Position numbers and translations under genes: made by a program. Under the pieces are notes generated by a model that was given only the letters and a program-made list of their open reading frames with translations, did not search any database and was not told where the DNA came from. Below are positions 47,532 to 60,330 of a stretch of DNA of 64,000 nucleotides, in pieces (within the stretch, counting starts at the first letter, position 1; every line of letters starts with the position of its first letter). Source of the stretch: Lyophyllum atratum (taxonomy: Eukaryota; Basidiomycota; Agaricomycetes; Agaricales; Lyophyllaceae); contig JACGCN010000073.1 of assembly GCA_014905825.1 (NCBI GenBank), positions 62,001 through 126,000 of the forward strand, given 5' to 3'.

Positions 47532-49523
47532 ATGAATAACGAAATCATTGATCTCACCGTTTCCCCGGCTCCACTATATCGATGTCGACGCCGAAGAATC
47601 CGCCGCCGCTGCCTCCACACTCCCTACCACAACAGACCCTAGATCAGCGGAACCAGAGAGGAAGAGATCGCGAAGGAAGAAGCGCAAGAGGACGTTGACC
47701 GAAGGAGAGAGCCAGTCTAGTGCTACACAAACTAGGGAGCACTCTGTAGAAGAAGGAGAGTTGGATTCAGGGAGACGGAGGGAACGCCCTTCCAACTGTT
47801 CCCCGGTCCAGCAATCCGAACGGAACACCCGGCGGAAGGACCAGCGCCTGCGGGAGCAGGATCACCGCCGTCGCTCACCCTCCCCCACTGCCCAAAAACC
47901 CCCACCTTCCAAGCATGTCGGAGACCTATTCTTCATCGACGTTGAACCCGCCCTTCTACCGTCCACGGCCCTCCTCCCAAGTTCCATCGCGCAACAAGAA
48001 AAATCAAACAACACTTTAATGCTACCCGCTCACGTCTCCGTATTTGGAAATGCGCCTGTAGAGATTTTGCCTCCGACGAGTGCCGATTCAGAAGAAGAAG
48101 ATTACATTGATTATCTGGACTTTGGCGATCGCAGTAAAGTACGTCATGCATACTAGGGGTGCCAAGGCATGCTCATATCGCATTTGCAGAACGTTGTGCG
48201 GTACTTTGAGGAGCAAGTCGAGGAATCGTCGAAACCCAGCAGGACCGTTTGCAAGAATTGTGGAGCGGAGGGGGAACATACGACGGCTTCGTGCCCGGTG
48301 TTAATCGTCCGTTCATTTTCTCAGGCTATGCTGTTATGGCATACTTATTCTTGGTGAACAGTGTTTAACCTGCGGTGCGCGCAATGAACACGGTACACGA
48401 TCGTGTCCAATTAGCAAGACATGCTTTACATGTGGTATGAAAGGCCATGTTAATGCTGTATGTCAGACCATGCCTTCATCGCAATATACCTATTGATATT
48501 TCCAAATAGACGTGTCCTAATCGAAGGGCAGCCAGACGGGGAGAGTTGGGCGGATATGATGATTGTGACCGCTGCGGTTCGGGACGTCACATAACAAACG
48601 TTCGTCTTGTTGCTTTGCACTAAACTGAATACAGCGTTGACTGATGTACAGGAATGCCCGACGCTATGGCGCCTGTATGAATACCTCACCGAAGGCAGTA
48701 AAAAACCTCACACTCGAAACTCGCAGACAAAAGCAACACCTGACTCTTGGAGAAGGAGGAGAGGGCTATATTGCTGATGATGAGTGGTGTTATAACTGTG
48801 GAAGCTGCGGTCACTGGGGAGATGTGAGTTTCCCATACCCCAGTTTTGCCTGTACTTGAGCTAAATTTGGGCACGCAGGACTGCCAAGATCTGCCACACC
48901 GCGAAGATATACCCAATGAGTCCTCGGCTTTTAGTGAACACAATACCCTATCTGGACCCTTCTTCGACACTGTAGTCGAGCGCCCCACCTCGAAATCGCG
49001 TCGCTGTGAACCTCGTGACTGGGAATTAGCCAACGACTTACCCGCAGCCTGGGGCAACGTTCCTGAAAATGTTGGCAGACAAGGTCGGAGAAACAATGTG
49101 GCGAAGATGGAGCGAAAGGCGAAGGAGCAAGCCGTGGAAGATGACCCTGACGACTGGTTCGGAAATGTAAAGAATGTGCGAAATCGTGGAGTGCCGCAGA
49201 ACAATGGGAATGGGAATCGAACACCAGCTCCGCTGAAGAAGATGGCGTTTGGCAAATCCATCCAAGAGAGCAGTAGACAATTCCAACAACCTTCTCCACC
49301 TAGCCTCCTGGACCGCCTTGGCGATAACTATCGTTCCAACGAATCTCGGTCCAGGCGGCATGGATCAGGCAATTCGCGGTCGGATTCACAGCACAAATCC
49401 GATTATGGAAATAAATCTCAGTCAAGACGAGATGACAGATATAGACCTGAACGCGACCGTGACCGTGACTGGCGCCGCCGAGACGACTCAGGTCCTCGTT
49501 ACAGAGGCGGATATTCGAGATGA
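47532..49523 (+). CDS. Air1/Air2-like CCHC zinc-knuckle protein (TRAMP complex)
   Basis: RNA-binding subunit type that partners Trf4 poly(A) polymerase and Mtr4 in nuclear RNA surveillance. The start MNNEIIDLTVSPAPL is Air-like (an EIIDLT opening). Then an acidic/basic disordered region (PERKRSRRKKRKRTL), RYFEEQ, and clustered knuckles: CKNCGAEGEHTTASC, CLTCGARNEHGTRSC, CFTCGMKGHVNATC, CDRCGSGRHITNEC and a last CYNCGSCGHWGDDC split by an intron. The C-terminal 200 residues are Arg/Ser/Asp-rich (RPERDRDRDWRRRDD), ending RGGYSR. The opening ATG frame and the frame of the main exon differ by one base near 47575-47580. Either a one-base change is present (allele or sequence error) or an unusual intron is used. 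Identification is firm; the N-terminal model is not. Confidence 0.8.
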
Positions 49524-49711
49524 CGCGTATGTTGTATCGGTAGCCCTGGAGCCAATGTAATTACTAGCTACTGTACTTTTGCGCGTCTTGTTACTACATC
49601 GTTTCTGACCTCGTTTGGACACATGCTGCTTACTTGAAGTAAACAGCTCAACAAACATCACTCAATTATCATTTGACCCACCACATCGATACGACACTTT
49701 ATTCTCTAAAA

Positions 49712-50608
49712 ATGTTAGGAAGCAGAGCTGAACCGGCGAGGCGCCCCAGCCGGACTGCTACGCATCGGTCAACTGCAGAGAGTGCGCCAAAAACCATCAG
49801 CGCAGTGACCCGCACCGCAGTTTCCCTGGAATATGCTTCTATTCGACATAACCAGCATTGCCCCTTAGGTATGTATGTTGTGCCGTCGGTTGAGAACCTG
49901 CTGGTCTGGGACGGCGTCTTCTTCGTCCATCAAGGTGTGTCTGCTTCCCCGATCTCGTCACACTCCATGAACATCTATTACAGGATACTATGCGGACGCT
50001 ATTCTCAAGTTCCGTATCATATTTCCCTCGGATTATCCGGAAAGACAGCCTTCGGTGCAGTTTGTAACGGACATATTCCACCCGTTGATAGCCAGTCAAA
50101 CTGGCAACTTCAATATGGCCCCACGTTTTCGACCATGGCGGTGAGAAAGATTCTTCGTCGTCTTTCCAGCCCTCATCGAATGACATACAGGCCGAAAGAA
50201 AACCATATCTTTGACGTCCTTCATTATATCAAAGCTGCGTTTAAGAAACAAGCAATTGATGGATTCAAGGAATCGGATTGTCTGAACAAGGACGCCTTCC
50301 AGTTCGTTATCCCCCACTGATGCATCTGACCCCAAGCTGACCCCAGAATTAGACTGTAAGCTTTTGCAAGACGTTGATCAAGCACTTGCTAACATCGCAG
50401 CAGATATCACAACTCGACATCATCGTTCGCAGCCCTCGCTACACAGTCTTCCCTGTTGTCCAAGTCAGCGTCGGCTTTGTTTGACAGCGATCACCCTTCT
50501 ATGACAGAGAAAGTCTCTGAGGGTATCAATTTCCGCGAACTGACCAAGGGACAGTTGCAGAAATGCCGGGAAGGTCTAGGGCTGAAAGAGTGGGCCGAGG
50601 AGAGTTAG
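49712..50608 (+). CDS. FTS/AKTIP-like inactive E2 (UBC) protein
   Basis: UBC-fold protein without the catalytic Cys. From MLGSRAEPARRPSRTATHRS the UBC part runs SLEYASIRHNQHCPLGMYVV, LLVWDGVFFVHQG-YYADAI, LKFRIIFPSDYPERQPSVQF, VTDIFHPLIASQTGNFNM and RFRPWR-PKENHIFDVLHYIK. No Cys follows FHPL where active E2s carry one, and the order VFHPL, then W/N-HIF-VL matches FTS/AKTIP. In animals that protein joins Hook proteins (FHF complex) to link endosomes to dynein, and fungi have a matching early-endosome adaptor. It has about 240 residues. The splice near 50300 (from AF to RYHNSTSSFAALATQS) is the least certain part. It ends GLGLKEWAEES. Confidence 0.78.
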
Positions 50609-50711
50609 ATGGAGGGAAAGAGAATTTATTGACGATAGTAAGTTATGCAACGATCTCTAGTTATATAGCCTTGGGGTGGAGTCCTTTCTCACTAATAATC
50701 ATCTTTCCAGC

Positions 50712-53700
50712 TTACTGCAGGGGTTCCTTATACCTTTTCAACAGCAGAGAACTGCATACAACCGAAACGGACCTGGACATGACGTCAGCTTGTGCGATTT
50801 CACAACGATCATAATGTGCTCACGACAACGCCATTGCAAGGGATGCCCACACGGGGTCGAGACGGTGGCCTGCTGGATAGATGACACCGGCTGCAACTGG
50901 AACAGCAATCATGTTGTATATAAGTGCCCAGCCCTATACATATACCCAAATTCAGCATCGGAAACAACACTTCATACTGTGGCTTCTTACAAAGTTGAAT
51001 TTGACCCGATTGATTATGCGGCGGGACAGATCGTGGAGGGTGATCAAACTCCGTAGGTCGGATGAGAGCAGGATAAAGCTTGCACTGGACAGGGCGATAT
51101 CACCTTCAAAGGTCGTTGAGAACACTGCTGTCAGTTGAGCGAATCAGGTACATACTTCCTGATCCAATGGCGATACCAACGTCAGCCACGGCTAACGCCT
51201 AAAGAAGGTAACAGGACCATGACATAGGTCAGTTCACATCACAAGAGTTGTATAGCAGGGATGCCATACCGGGGCGTCGTTAATTCCATCGCCGACCATA
51301 GCCACTATCGTGCGGGTTTGAGAATGCGAACGGGACCATTTACCCGAACCGACTTTTCGCTGGGAGACGTCTCTTTGAAGGCGCTCTATGTGTTGAGACT
51401 TGTAGACAAGCGTTAGTGTTTTAATTCGTCAATATAGTGATTTACGCACCTTTTCATGCGGAAGGACTCCCGCGATTACACGATCAGCTGGTATTCCGAC
51501 AGCCCGCGCCACTGCAGACGCTGTGGTGAAATTGTCACCAGAAATCATCCAGGAGCTGATTCCTCGGCTTGATAACTGAGAGATCACCCCTGATACCCCA
51601 GGTCGCAAGGGATCGGCTACTGCGAAGATAGCCACGATGAAAAATGCGTCTTCTTGGTCGCGTTGAATGGCCAACAGAACGACGCTCTTCGCCTCTAGTT
51701 TCCACTCCAAAAGGCGACGAGCCATATCGCCATCGATGTCGGCCCCGTGATCTTTCATCCATACTTCGTTACCGATGATCCCTGTGCAATGTAGCTTGGG
51801 GAAGACAGCCTTCAAGCCTTTCCCCGCGGTTTCTTCGAATGCAGAACCAATCTGATTATCAGATTCCTTGGAGAAATGGCGAATCGCTGTAGCCAAAGGA
51901 TGAGAGGAAGCAGATTCTAATTCAGCAGCAATGCCAAGAATCGTTGAACGAGGCCACGGAGTGGAGGAAGGGATCACACAATCTGACACTCGTGGTTCCC
52001 CCCCTTCCGTCAAGGTTCCAGTCTTGTCGAAAACCACAACATCCAGTTGAGCCATCTCTTGGAACGCCTCTCCGCCACCCCGAGCGAGGATACCAAATTT
52101 AGCAGCCAAGCCCAAGCCTACCAGAAGCGCAGTTGGTGCAGCCAAAGCAATTCCACAAGGACATGCCACAACGAAAACGGCGATGGCAAATTGTAGGGAC
52201 CATACAGCTAGATAGATGCGTTAACGACCCGTCCATAGAGCTAGAAGTAAGATATGACGTACGCCAACCACCGACTTCGATGTCAAGGTAATGAGGGGGG
52301 AGCGAACCGCTTAGACCCAGGGCTAACCATATTGTCCAGGTCATGAGAGACATGAGGATAATCACGGGCACGAAGTACCGAATGATGCTATCTGCAACGC
52401 GTTCGATTGGAGCCCGACGCGTTTGCCCCTCTCGCACAACTTTGACAATCTTGTCAAGCCTGAAGGTCATTAGCTTGACTCTGGCATGCATGGTCACAAG
52501 AATACGTACATTGTCCTTCCACCGATAGCATCGACCATTATGTGCAGAGGCTGTCCTTTGTTGATGGTCCCTACAAACACTTTGTCCCCTGGGATTTTCT
52601 TAATGAGCTTGGACTCCCCGGTGAGAGAGCTCTCGTCGAAGGTGCCTTGATACCCAGGTATGATGATCCCGTCCGCTGGAGGGGTGGAACCACTCAACAC
52701 CCGGACGATATCTCCGACTTCGAGGTGATCAACCGGTACTTTCTCGACCTTCGAATGAACAGGTACGGAAAGGAAATCTTTCTCAGAATCAAGTTCCCCC
52801 TTTTCCGCGCCTTCAAGGGTTGAGGCTGTCGATGTTAGGCTTTCTCCAGGTGATATTGGAACCAAAAGGAATGCGTCGGATGGTCGGAGCGAGGTCAACG
52901 CCGAAACTGCATCCGCAGTGCGGGCTCTGCTGTACGCTTCAATGTATCGACCTTAGGAGTAACGGCCAATGTCAGCAGGTGTTTCGTTGAAGCCAGCAAA
53001 TAGTTACCTGCAAGAAGAAACATCGTGAGTAAAACTACGGTATCGAAGTACGTTGTGGTGCTCCCTGTTCTTTGCGCAGGGGTTTTAGCCTCTAGGACCA
53101 TGAGGCCGATGGACGAGAAATACGAAACAGATACTCCAAGAGAAACAAGCATATTCATGCTTCCAAATCGAGTAAACCTCGCCAGATAGGGTGTAGAGCT
53201 TCCGGGGCGCCATAATGCATAAATTTCCTTTAGACTTCGTCCGTGATATCCGCTCGCACTGTAAAACATGACAGGGGTGGAAATGATGAAAAGCGCCCAC
53301 TCAGCCCGGGGAATGTTCCCAGCCCAGATAGGTTGCATGAGGTACTCTTTGGATGGATCGCCATCCTTGACCAGTGTCATGTAGACAATTCCAATGATAA
53401 ATGTAGGTATGGCTGCAATGAATGCGAACAGCAGTCGGAAGAAAATATGTTGTCGTTCACGAAGCTGCATGGCGCGCGAGAGTTGCTCGATAGTCGGGGG
53501 TTGTTCAATGATAACTCGAAATGGAGGCGAGCTTGCTGAGGCGATGGATGCTATGATGATGCGGATTGAGAGGGTGGGGAGGTTCGGGCGGTATGACACC
53601 GTCAAGACAGGATCAGCAAGGCTGGTGAGAGGCTTAAGCACGGTAATGCTGTTTCCAAACAGCTCTATCGCTAGCATAACCTTCGAAGGACAGTTCCTGG

Positions 53701-54475
53701 ACCTGTACTCAGTAACGCAACCCGATGAAATGATAGGCAGGACTGACTGGGAGAACATGCCATCAACGCGAAGGGATATTTTCCTTTCTGTCGTTTGAGA
53801 TTGCCCTTTGACTTCCGGACGCAAGGACTCCGTGTTGAGGATCCTGGCTTCAAACCCACAGTCCTCTATGGCTTCGCGGACCTCCTCTGCTAAGTCTTTC
53901 AGTTCTACAACGGCCATAGCAAAGCCGTCGAGAACGTTGACCACAACATCCGAAACCCCCTGGATTCGGGAAACGGCCTCTTTGATTGTAATTGCGCAAG
54001 AGGCGCACGTCATTCCTCCGACCGAAAGAGTGACAGCGCTAGGAAATGGTGAGGCATCCACAATGGAGGAAGACTTTGTGCCTTCATCACTAGAAGTCGA
54101 GGTCACTTGGTCCTCATGGCAGCGTGTACAGTACTCCCAGTGCTTTTCACGTTGCGCAGCCGTGAACGAGACATCTTCAAGAATATGTTCGTTTTCAGGA
54201 ACGACATTGAATCCCGCATTGAGGAGGGCACGCCGGATGGTACTCGGTAAGAGGTTCTTTGGATGATTCACAGTAACGGTATGTTGTGAAACAGACACTG
54301 CAACGGACAGAGGAGGTGTGGATAAATTCTCCAAGCATCGCTCGATTGTCGATGCACAACTGAACTGTGCTCAGCACAACGAGTATGTATGAGAAGGACG
54401 GAGAGCATACCTAGTGCAGTGGAGGTTCGCAATATGACTGATTGTGGTGCATTCTTGCAAAGGATTGCGATCCAT
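50712..54475 (-). CDS. Copper-transporting P1B-type ATPase (Ccc2/ATP7 family)
   Basis: Pumps Cu(I) into the secretory pathway for cuproenzymes such as multicopper oxidases. Minus strand from MDRNPLQECTTISHIANLHC. Two heavy-metal domains: LHCTSCASTIERCLENL (first CxxC formed across intron 1) and SVGGMTCASCAITIKEAV. Membrane helices follow (FAFIAAIPTFIIGIVYMTLV and others), then the actuator motif SSLTGESKL, the metal-site helix MACPCGIALAAPTALLVGLG (CPC), DKTGTLTEGG with the phosphorylated Asp, the HP motif SSHPLATAIRHF, the hinge MVGDGINDAP, and final helices ending with SSLLLKRYKEPLQ. It has about 1,000 residues. A degenerate third metal-binding-like domain lies between the second CxxC domain and the membrane part. 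All catalytic motifs are intact. Confidence 0.93.
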
Positions 54476-55466
54476 GGATATGAAAGGGGAGTTCAGCGTC
54501 CAGTTTTTTGTTTCAATCTTTGAGGGACCTCAGCTATTTATTGGTCTGGGATTACGTTTTTGATCTATTGAAGGCGAACCGTCAAAAAGTCGATTGGTTC
54601 TCCTATAAATGCCTCACTCCTGAATCAATGAAAAGAGGAGGTGCCAGGTAAATGTTGAACGTCGGTCACTTTACGGCTGTCATACCGCGATCGTATGAAA
54701 AGGCTATCCGCGAGCATGTTCCGTGTCGGGGACCTTCAGCTAAAGCGTATCCATCGCCCGAGGTTCAAAAAGCCACCAGGAAAAGCCTGTAGTACGGCCA
54801 GGCTGGGAGAACACAATGAGCGTCCCTATTCTCTTGAGGGATGAGATGGAAAAGGAATCCAAAATGAAACAGTGACCCTAGACGGGATTTTTTTTCCGCA
54901 TCGGCAGTGTATGCTTTACGTCAAAGAGTCGGCACTCAGCGCTACAGCTATGGTGAGCGGCGGCGTTGCAGGACGGATCTTTCAACCTAGTCAGACGTCG
55001 TACGCGGATCCACGTCAGCCAAACCGTCGGATCGCTGCTTGCTGTCATCAGTCAGGTTGAAAAATTCGAGCTGGGCATAACTAGAGAGGCGTACAGTGCT
55101 TAACGCTAAGAGGCGCCCGCGGTTAGGGCAGGACGCAATCTTGGAAAATACGAAATTTGTCTGATATTTTGCCGATGACGTGACCAAACTCAAATTCCAA
55201 CTAAAGGCTAAGCAAGGCACCATGCTTGTACCTATGGAAAATCCGAGAAAAAACGTGCGCGACAAGCAAAACAACATTCGAGCTGTGCCAAGAGGTCGGT
55301 TGTACGTGGTGGGTCTGGATCAAGTCTGGTTCATTGTGTTGGTTGATCGGACTTGCACCTTAAATTTCCTTTCCCGAGCTTTCCCGTCACGTGTGATGTC
55401 CGATTTCAAAATCTCGAGCCTCGCGACGACAAGTCCATTCGCGCCGTAGTGCTTGGTACCATTACA
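54476..55466. promoter_or_regulatory. Divergent 1-kb promoter region, copper ATPase / VIP1
   Basis: No gene seen. Two outward-facing start codons bound it. Short open frames have no features. I could not recognise a copper-responsive element. Confidence 0.4.
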
Positions 55467-58400
55467 ATGTATCTAAGAGATCGACAATCGCGACACTACA
55501 ACTCCCCAGAAAAGCCTTCGCCACGCTCGACTTCAAACCTCACAAGATCCTCGTCGCCTTCTTCGACTGGCTCATACTCAGATTTAGCATCGACAACTGA
55601 CCTGCCAAGAGACAAGTACGGATATGATAGTCTCCCTTCCTCTTCAAGATCACTGAAGGTCAACCTCGTGAATAGCAAAGTTGAACAGAACTCTCAAACG
55701 TCAGTGATCCTTGGCGTATGTGCCATGGATGTCAAGGCCAGGAGCAAAGCCATGAGGGAGATTTTGACACGATTGGTAGAGAGAGCTCGGGGGTCAATCG
55801 AAGTCAAAGTTTTTGGAGATAAGGTCATCTTGGACGAAGGTAAGTACTCAAGTACCTATTGCTTGTGCTCTCTTGTGCTTTCAGTACCCTGGATTTGCTT
55901 CTCATCTTCACCCAAGATGTGGAGAACTGGCCCCGATGCGACATCCTCATCTCCTTTTTCTCCACCGATTTTCCCCTCGACAAAGCTGTATCCTATGTTA
56001 AATTGCGCAAGCCTTTCTGTATCAACGACCTTCCCCCTCAAGCGCTGCTTTGGGACCGTCGTTTAGTTGGCGCCGTACTCGATCATCTCAAAGTACCAAC
56101 GCCTACTCGGCTAGAAGTTTCAAGAGATGGTGGTCCGAAACTCGATAGTGAGCTTGTACTTCTCATGAAACAAAGACTAGGCACTGTCCTAGGAGGGTTT
56201 CTAGTGACACCGGAAGTCACCCTTCGGGAGGACGGCGATGCTATCATTGTCGACGGGAAGGTAATGGAAAAGCCTTTCGTAGAAAAGCCGGTCAGTGGCG
56301 AGGATCACAATGTCTATATATACTTCCGTGGTGGAGGTGGTCGCCGGCTCTTCCGGAAAGTAAGCTTCAGCCCCTCATTCGACTTATTCCACTCCTATTC
56401 CTGACACCCTGGTAGGTTGGAAACAAATCCAGTGAATTGGACCCTACATTGAATGAGCCAAGGACGGACGGTTCTTACATTTATGAGGAATTCATTGACG
56501 TCGACAATTCTGAAGATATCAAAGTGTACACGGTGGGGAAAGAATACACCCATGCCGAAACACGCAAGTCCCCGGTTGTAGATGGCGTTGTCAGGCGTAA
56601 TACTGAGGGAAAAGAAATCCGGTATGTGGACTCCACTCTTTATGTTATTTGCTGCTGAAACCACTTTCTAGCTTCATCACCAGACTGACTGAGGAGGAGA
56701 AAACATGGGCGGACAAAATCTGTGAAGGCTTTGGACAGCGCGTTTGCGGTTTTGACATGTTGCGTTGTGATAACGGTCGGCGTAGCCACGTCATTGACGT
56801 GAATGGATGGAGCTTTGTGAAGGGAAATGATTCTTATTATGGTGCGCACCCTCATGAATAGCCCATCTTGGACATGATTGACTCCTGCGCGTAGATAAGG
56901 CAGCTGACATACTCGCTGCATTGTGCATGCGATTATCGACTTCACTAGAACGGCCTCTTCCTGCCGCAGACACCATACCCCCAGAGTCGCCAACATGGCT
57001 CTTAAAAGCCAATGTAACAGTATTTCGTCACGCGGATCGCACTCCGAAGGTACGCAATGGTTTTTGCATCTCTCCAACTGCGATTTGATAATTTCATAGC
57101 AAAAACTCAAATTCAATTTTCCGATCGGGGAACCTTGGACCCAGCCATTTGTTAAACTTCTAAACGGAGAGAAGGAAGAGATCATCCTGCGTGAAAAGCA
57201 GCAACTGACTCTCATTGCTGCCGCGGTTGAGGAGGCTAAGAAGCTAGGCGCAGATGGAGATGAGCTAGCGAAGTTGACCCAGCTAAACACTGCCCTTTTT
57301 AGCAAAATTGACTTCCCTGGAACCAAGGCGCAGCTGAAGCCGGTGTACTCGAAGCGCCAAGCTGGTCAGCCTCGACGACTTACGAAGCTTACACTCGTCT
57401 TTAAATGGGGAGGCGAGGTATGATATCATGATGCCTTCTCGAAACATCACTATAATTTTTCTAACCTTCTTCAAGTTCACTCACTCAGCGAGATATCAAT
57501 CTCGCGACCTAGGGGAAAACATGAAGAAGGATATTTCCATCATGAGTAGGTTATTTGGCAGTTGAGGAAAGAAGCTTAGCTAACACCTTGGTGTAACTAG
57601 ACAAGGAGGTCCTTCAGAATGTCAAGGTTTGTGCAATGCATCGCAATTTCTAAGCTTGAATTGATGTTTCTCCCAGATATTTACATCATCTGAGCGCCGT
57701 GTCATTGCGTCAGCCGAGATTTTCACTGCTGCTCTGCTCGATCCTCAACATCCAAGCTATACGACACCCTCTTCTACGGCCCCGCCCTCGAAGTCTATTG
57801 CTGACGGCGGAAACACTTTTATAAACAAGAATTTCCCTGCACAACAACATCAACCCACCCACCTTCCCTTGAAATTGATAGTTCGAAAAGATCTCCTCGA
57901 TGATTCTAATGCAGCGAAAGATCTAATGGACGACGTGAAAAAACGACTCAAAATCCTTTTACGACCTGGGGAGTCTGAAAAGAGGCCTGAATTAACCTGG
58001 CCTAAAAGTATGAAGAAGGAACCTGTTGAAGTCGTCAAGGTAAACATCGTCTCGAACCTACTTGGAGTAGAATCTTGACTGCATCGTAACAGGAAGTGAT
58101 TGAATTGTTGAGCTCTTTCCGTGACATCATGCGCCGAAATTTTGACACTCTCGATGTGGACAAAATACAAGAGCGATGGTGAGGAAGCTTGCCTTGTCTG
58201 TCGACTTCTTGTTTAACGTTGAATCAGGTGTTGCGGTGACGAACCCTGGCTTTTCCGAGAGCGATGGGAAAAGCTATTTGAAGACTTTTGTGACGTCGAA
58301 CAAAAGAAGTTCGATCCCTCTCGTGTAAGTGATTTATCTTCGCTCTTTTATGGAGCTGCTTAGATTTGACGTTTGTAGGTGTCTGAGCTTTACGATACGA

Positions 58401-59300
58401 TCAAATATTGTGCTTTGCACCACAGAACATTTTTGTTCGCCATATTTGATGAGCATACTCGAAATGATGCGGTCCACCCTCCCCATGATCGCAAACTTCA
58501 CGAACTGTACGGTCGCGCCAAAGCTCTTTTCGACCTGGTAGCCCCTCAGGAGTACGGCATTGACCCGGATGAAAAGTAAGCTATGAAAAAAGCAAAATCA
58601 CCAGTGACGTTTCATTGTTGTCTTTAGGGAGGAGATCGGGGTTTTGACTTCCTTACCCCTGCTCCGCAACGTGGTGCAAGACCTAGAAGCCGCTCGGAAC
58701 AACGGGGATAGTTCCTTAACTCTATATTTCACCAAAGAAAGCCATATCCATACCTTGGTCAACCTCGTACTGCTTTCGGGACTTCCAATCGCGAATCGCC
58801 GCATTCCAGAGCTTGACTACTGCGTTCGTCGGACATTGTCCTGCTTTGAAACCTGGTCTCAGCGTTGATGATTTTATCTTCAGTCACACATTACGTTCGA
58901 GCTATACGAACGGAACCATGGAAGAGGCAAATCCGACAAGGAATATTCGATAAGGCTGTCGCTCAGCGAAGGGGCCCACTCTTCCAATGTCCTTGACTCC
59001 ACTCTAGACGCTCGCCATGCTCTTAATGTACAGCCTCGACGGTCAGACAAGTCTGATGATCTGTTTTTGCCTGATGTTAACCGCTTGACGATAGGAAACT
59101 CACGCAACACCTACCCTATAGTCTAGTAATCGAAAAGCTGTCAAAGCATTTCGACCGACTCAATGATGTGCGTGTCAGAAGCTTACATATATGCTACTTA
59201 CTGTTGATCTCAATATCTCTCTTAGGACGATGACACCGACACACCATTTGAGACGATAGAGGCCAGACTGGCTTCAGTGGATGCGAGCAGTAGTGATTAG
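55467..59300 (+). CDS. Inositol hexakisphosphate/diphosphoinositol-pentakisphosphate kinase (Vip1/Asp1)
   Basis: Bifunctional enzyme making 1-phospho inositol pyrophosphates with its kinase domain and removing them with a histidine-phosphatase-like domain; it affects phosphate signalling and microtubules in fission yeast. Start [20 protein letters not shown], then a Ser-rich leader. The N-terminal fold begins [18 protein letters not shown], followed by [20 protein letters not shown]-grasp: [60 protein letters not shown] and [20 protein letters not shown]. Phosphatase: [19 protein letters not shown] with the RHxDRTPKQ motif, and [20 protein letters not shown]. It has about 1,100 residues and at least 13 introns. 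It ends SVDASSSD. Confidence 0.93.
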
Positions 59301-60330
59301 TAAGGAGACTAAACACAAGCATATTCCCCCTTACAGCAGGACTTCGCCGACAAGAACTTGATCAATGCCTATAATATCCTTACGTGATTATTTGGGTACG
59401 AACTCGTTCTCACGCGATCGTACTAGGTGCAATACGGGTATATGAGAAATGACGATAACTTCATAATTACTGAACGCAGTTTTCTTCGAAGTCAATGGCA
59501 GCAGAAGAGATTCAACAGACTGCGGTAAATCACTATCGTATCACCAACAGGCAAGCTGTTCGGAGGTGTACCTACATACATACTCATGGACAATGGAAGG
59601 CGCGAGGCATCTCTTCTTTCACAGTATTTTCGACATGTTACACGACAGCTCATGATCAGGCACTCTAGCTACTCGAGTACCTTGAACTTCGAACCTTTTT
59701 GGAGGGAACCACTTCACCTGTAGTATTCGATACACCGCGGCCATATGTTGCTCAAGCGTTTGGCAGGTGAGTTACTTACGGAGATACGGGTATTTCCAAT
59801 TCGGTTCCATTATCACTGTCATCAGGGCTGGTCATAGGACGGCTGTCCTGACTCCTATACACGCATATTCAATAATCCATCGAGTCATGTACACGGTGCA
59901 GGCATGAAAGGGCAGCTGGGGTAGCTACTAGCACCAATTTCATTACTGCAGTTCAATCCGCGGTGTCCGATTTCGCATGCAACAGAGTTATAGAACATCA
60001 ACGTTACCCACTGTGACCCAGTGACACAAGCCGGACTCTGGGGATGCGGCTCGGGCCCATCACTACCCGCTACTAGCCGTCCCTATATCATGATGAGAAC
60101 ATATAAACCAACCATGTCAGTTAAGAGGGCTGGTGTTATCGGCCCTGAACCCCGCCCAATAACCCCACTGTTCTAACCTTCAACTTGCCTGTTGTCTCCA
60201 GTGCCTCCAGTGTTCAAACATGTCAGAATGGGCATCGCAGCGTACCCTCAGCGAAAGTGAAGCGTTTAATCTTGAAGCTTGAAGTATAGCAGTCGGATTC
60301 ATTTTACTCTTATTGGCAGGCAACGCGATC
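59301..60330. promoter_or_regulatory. Intergenic 1 kb: possible decayed exons and acyl-CoA synthetase promoter
   Basis: Exon-like pieces are at about 59480-59525 (FFEVNGSRRDST) and 59669-59766 (a 32-residue open piece bounded by ctag and gtgagt), but no full gene can be built. Near the acyl-CoA synthetase there are a TATA-like ATATAAA (60101), CCAAT (60156-60160) and three SYGGRG (CreA/Mig1-like) hexamers at 60038-60043, 60150-60155 and 60163-60168. Confidence 0.35.

Noticed and set aside
50765..50785. TGACGTCA palindrome near the end of the copper ATPase
   Set aside because: It lies inside the gene at an intron near the 3' end, far from any start codon; probably chance.
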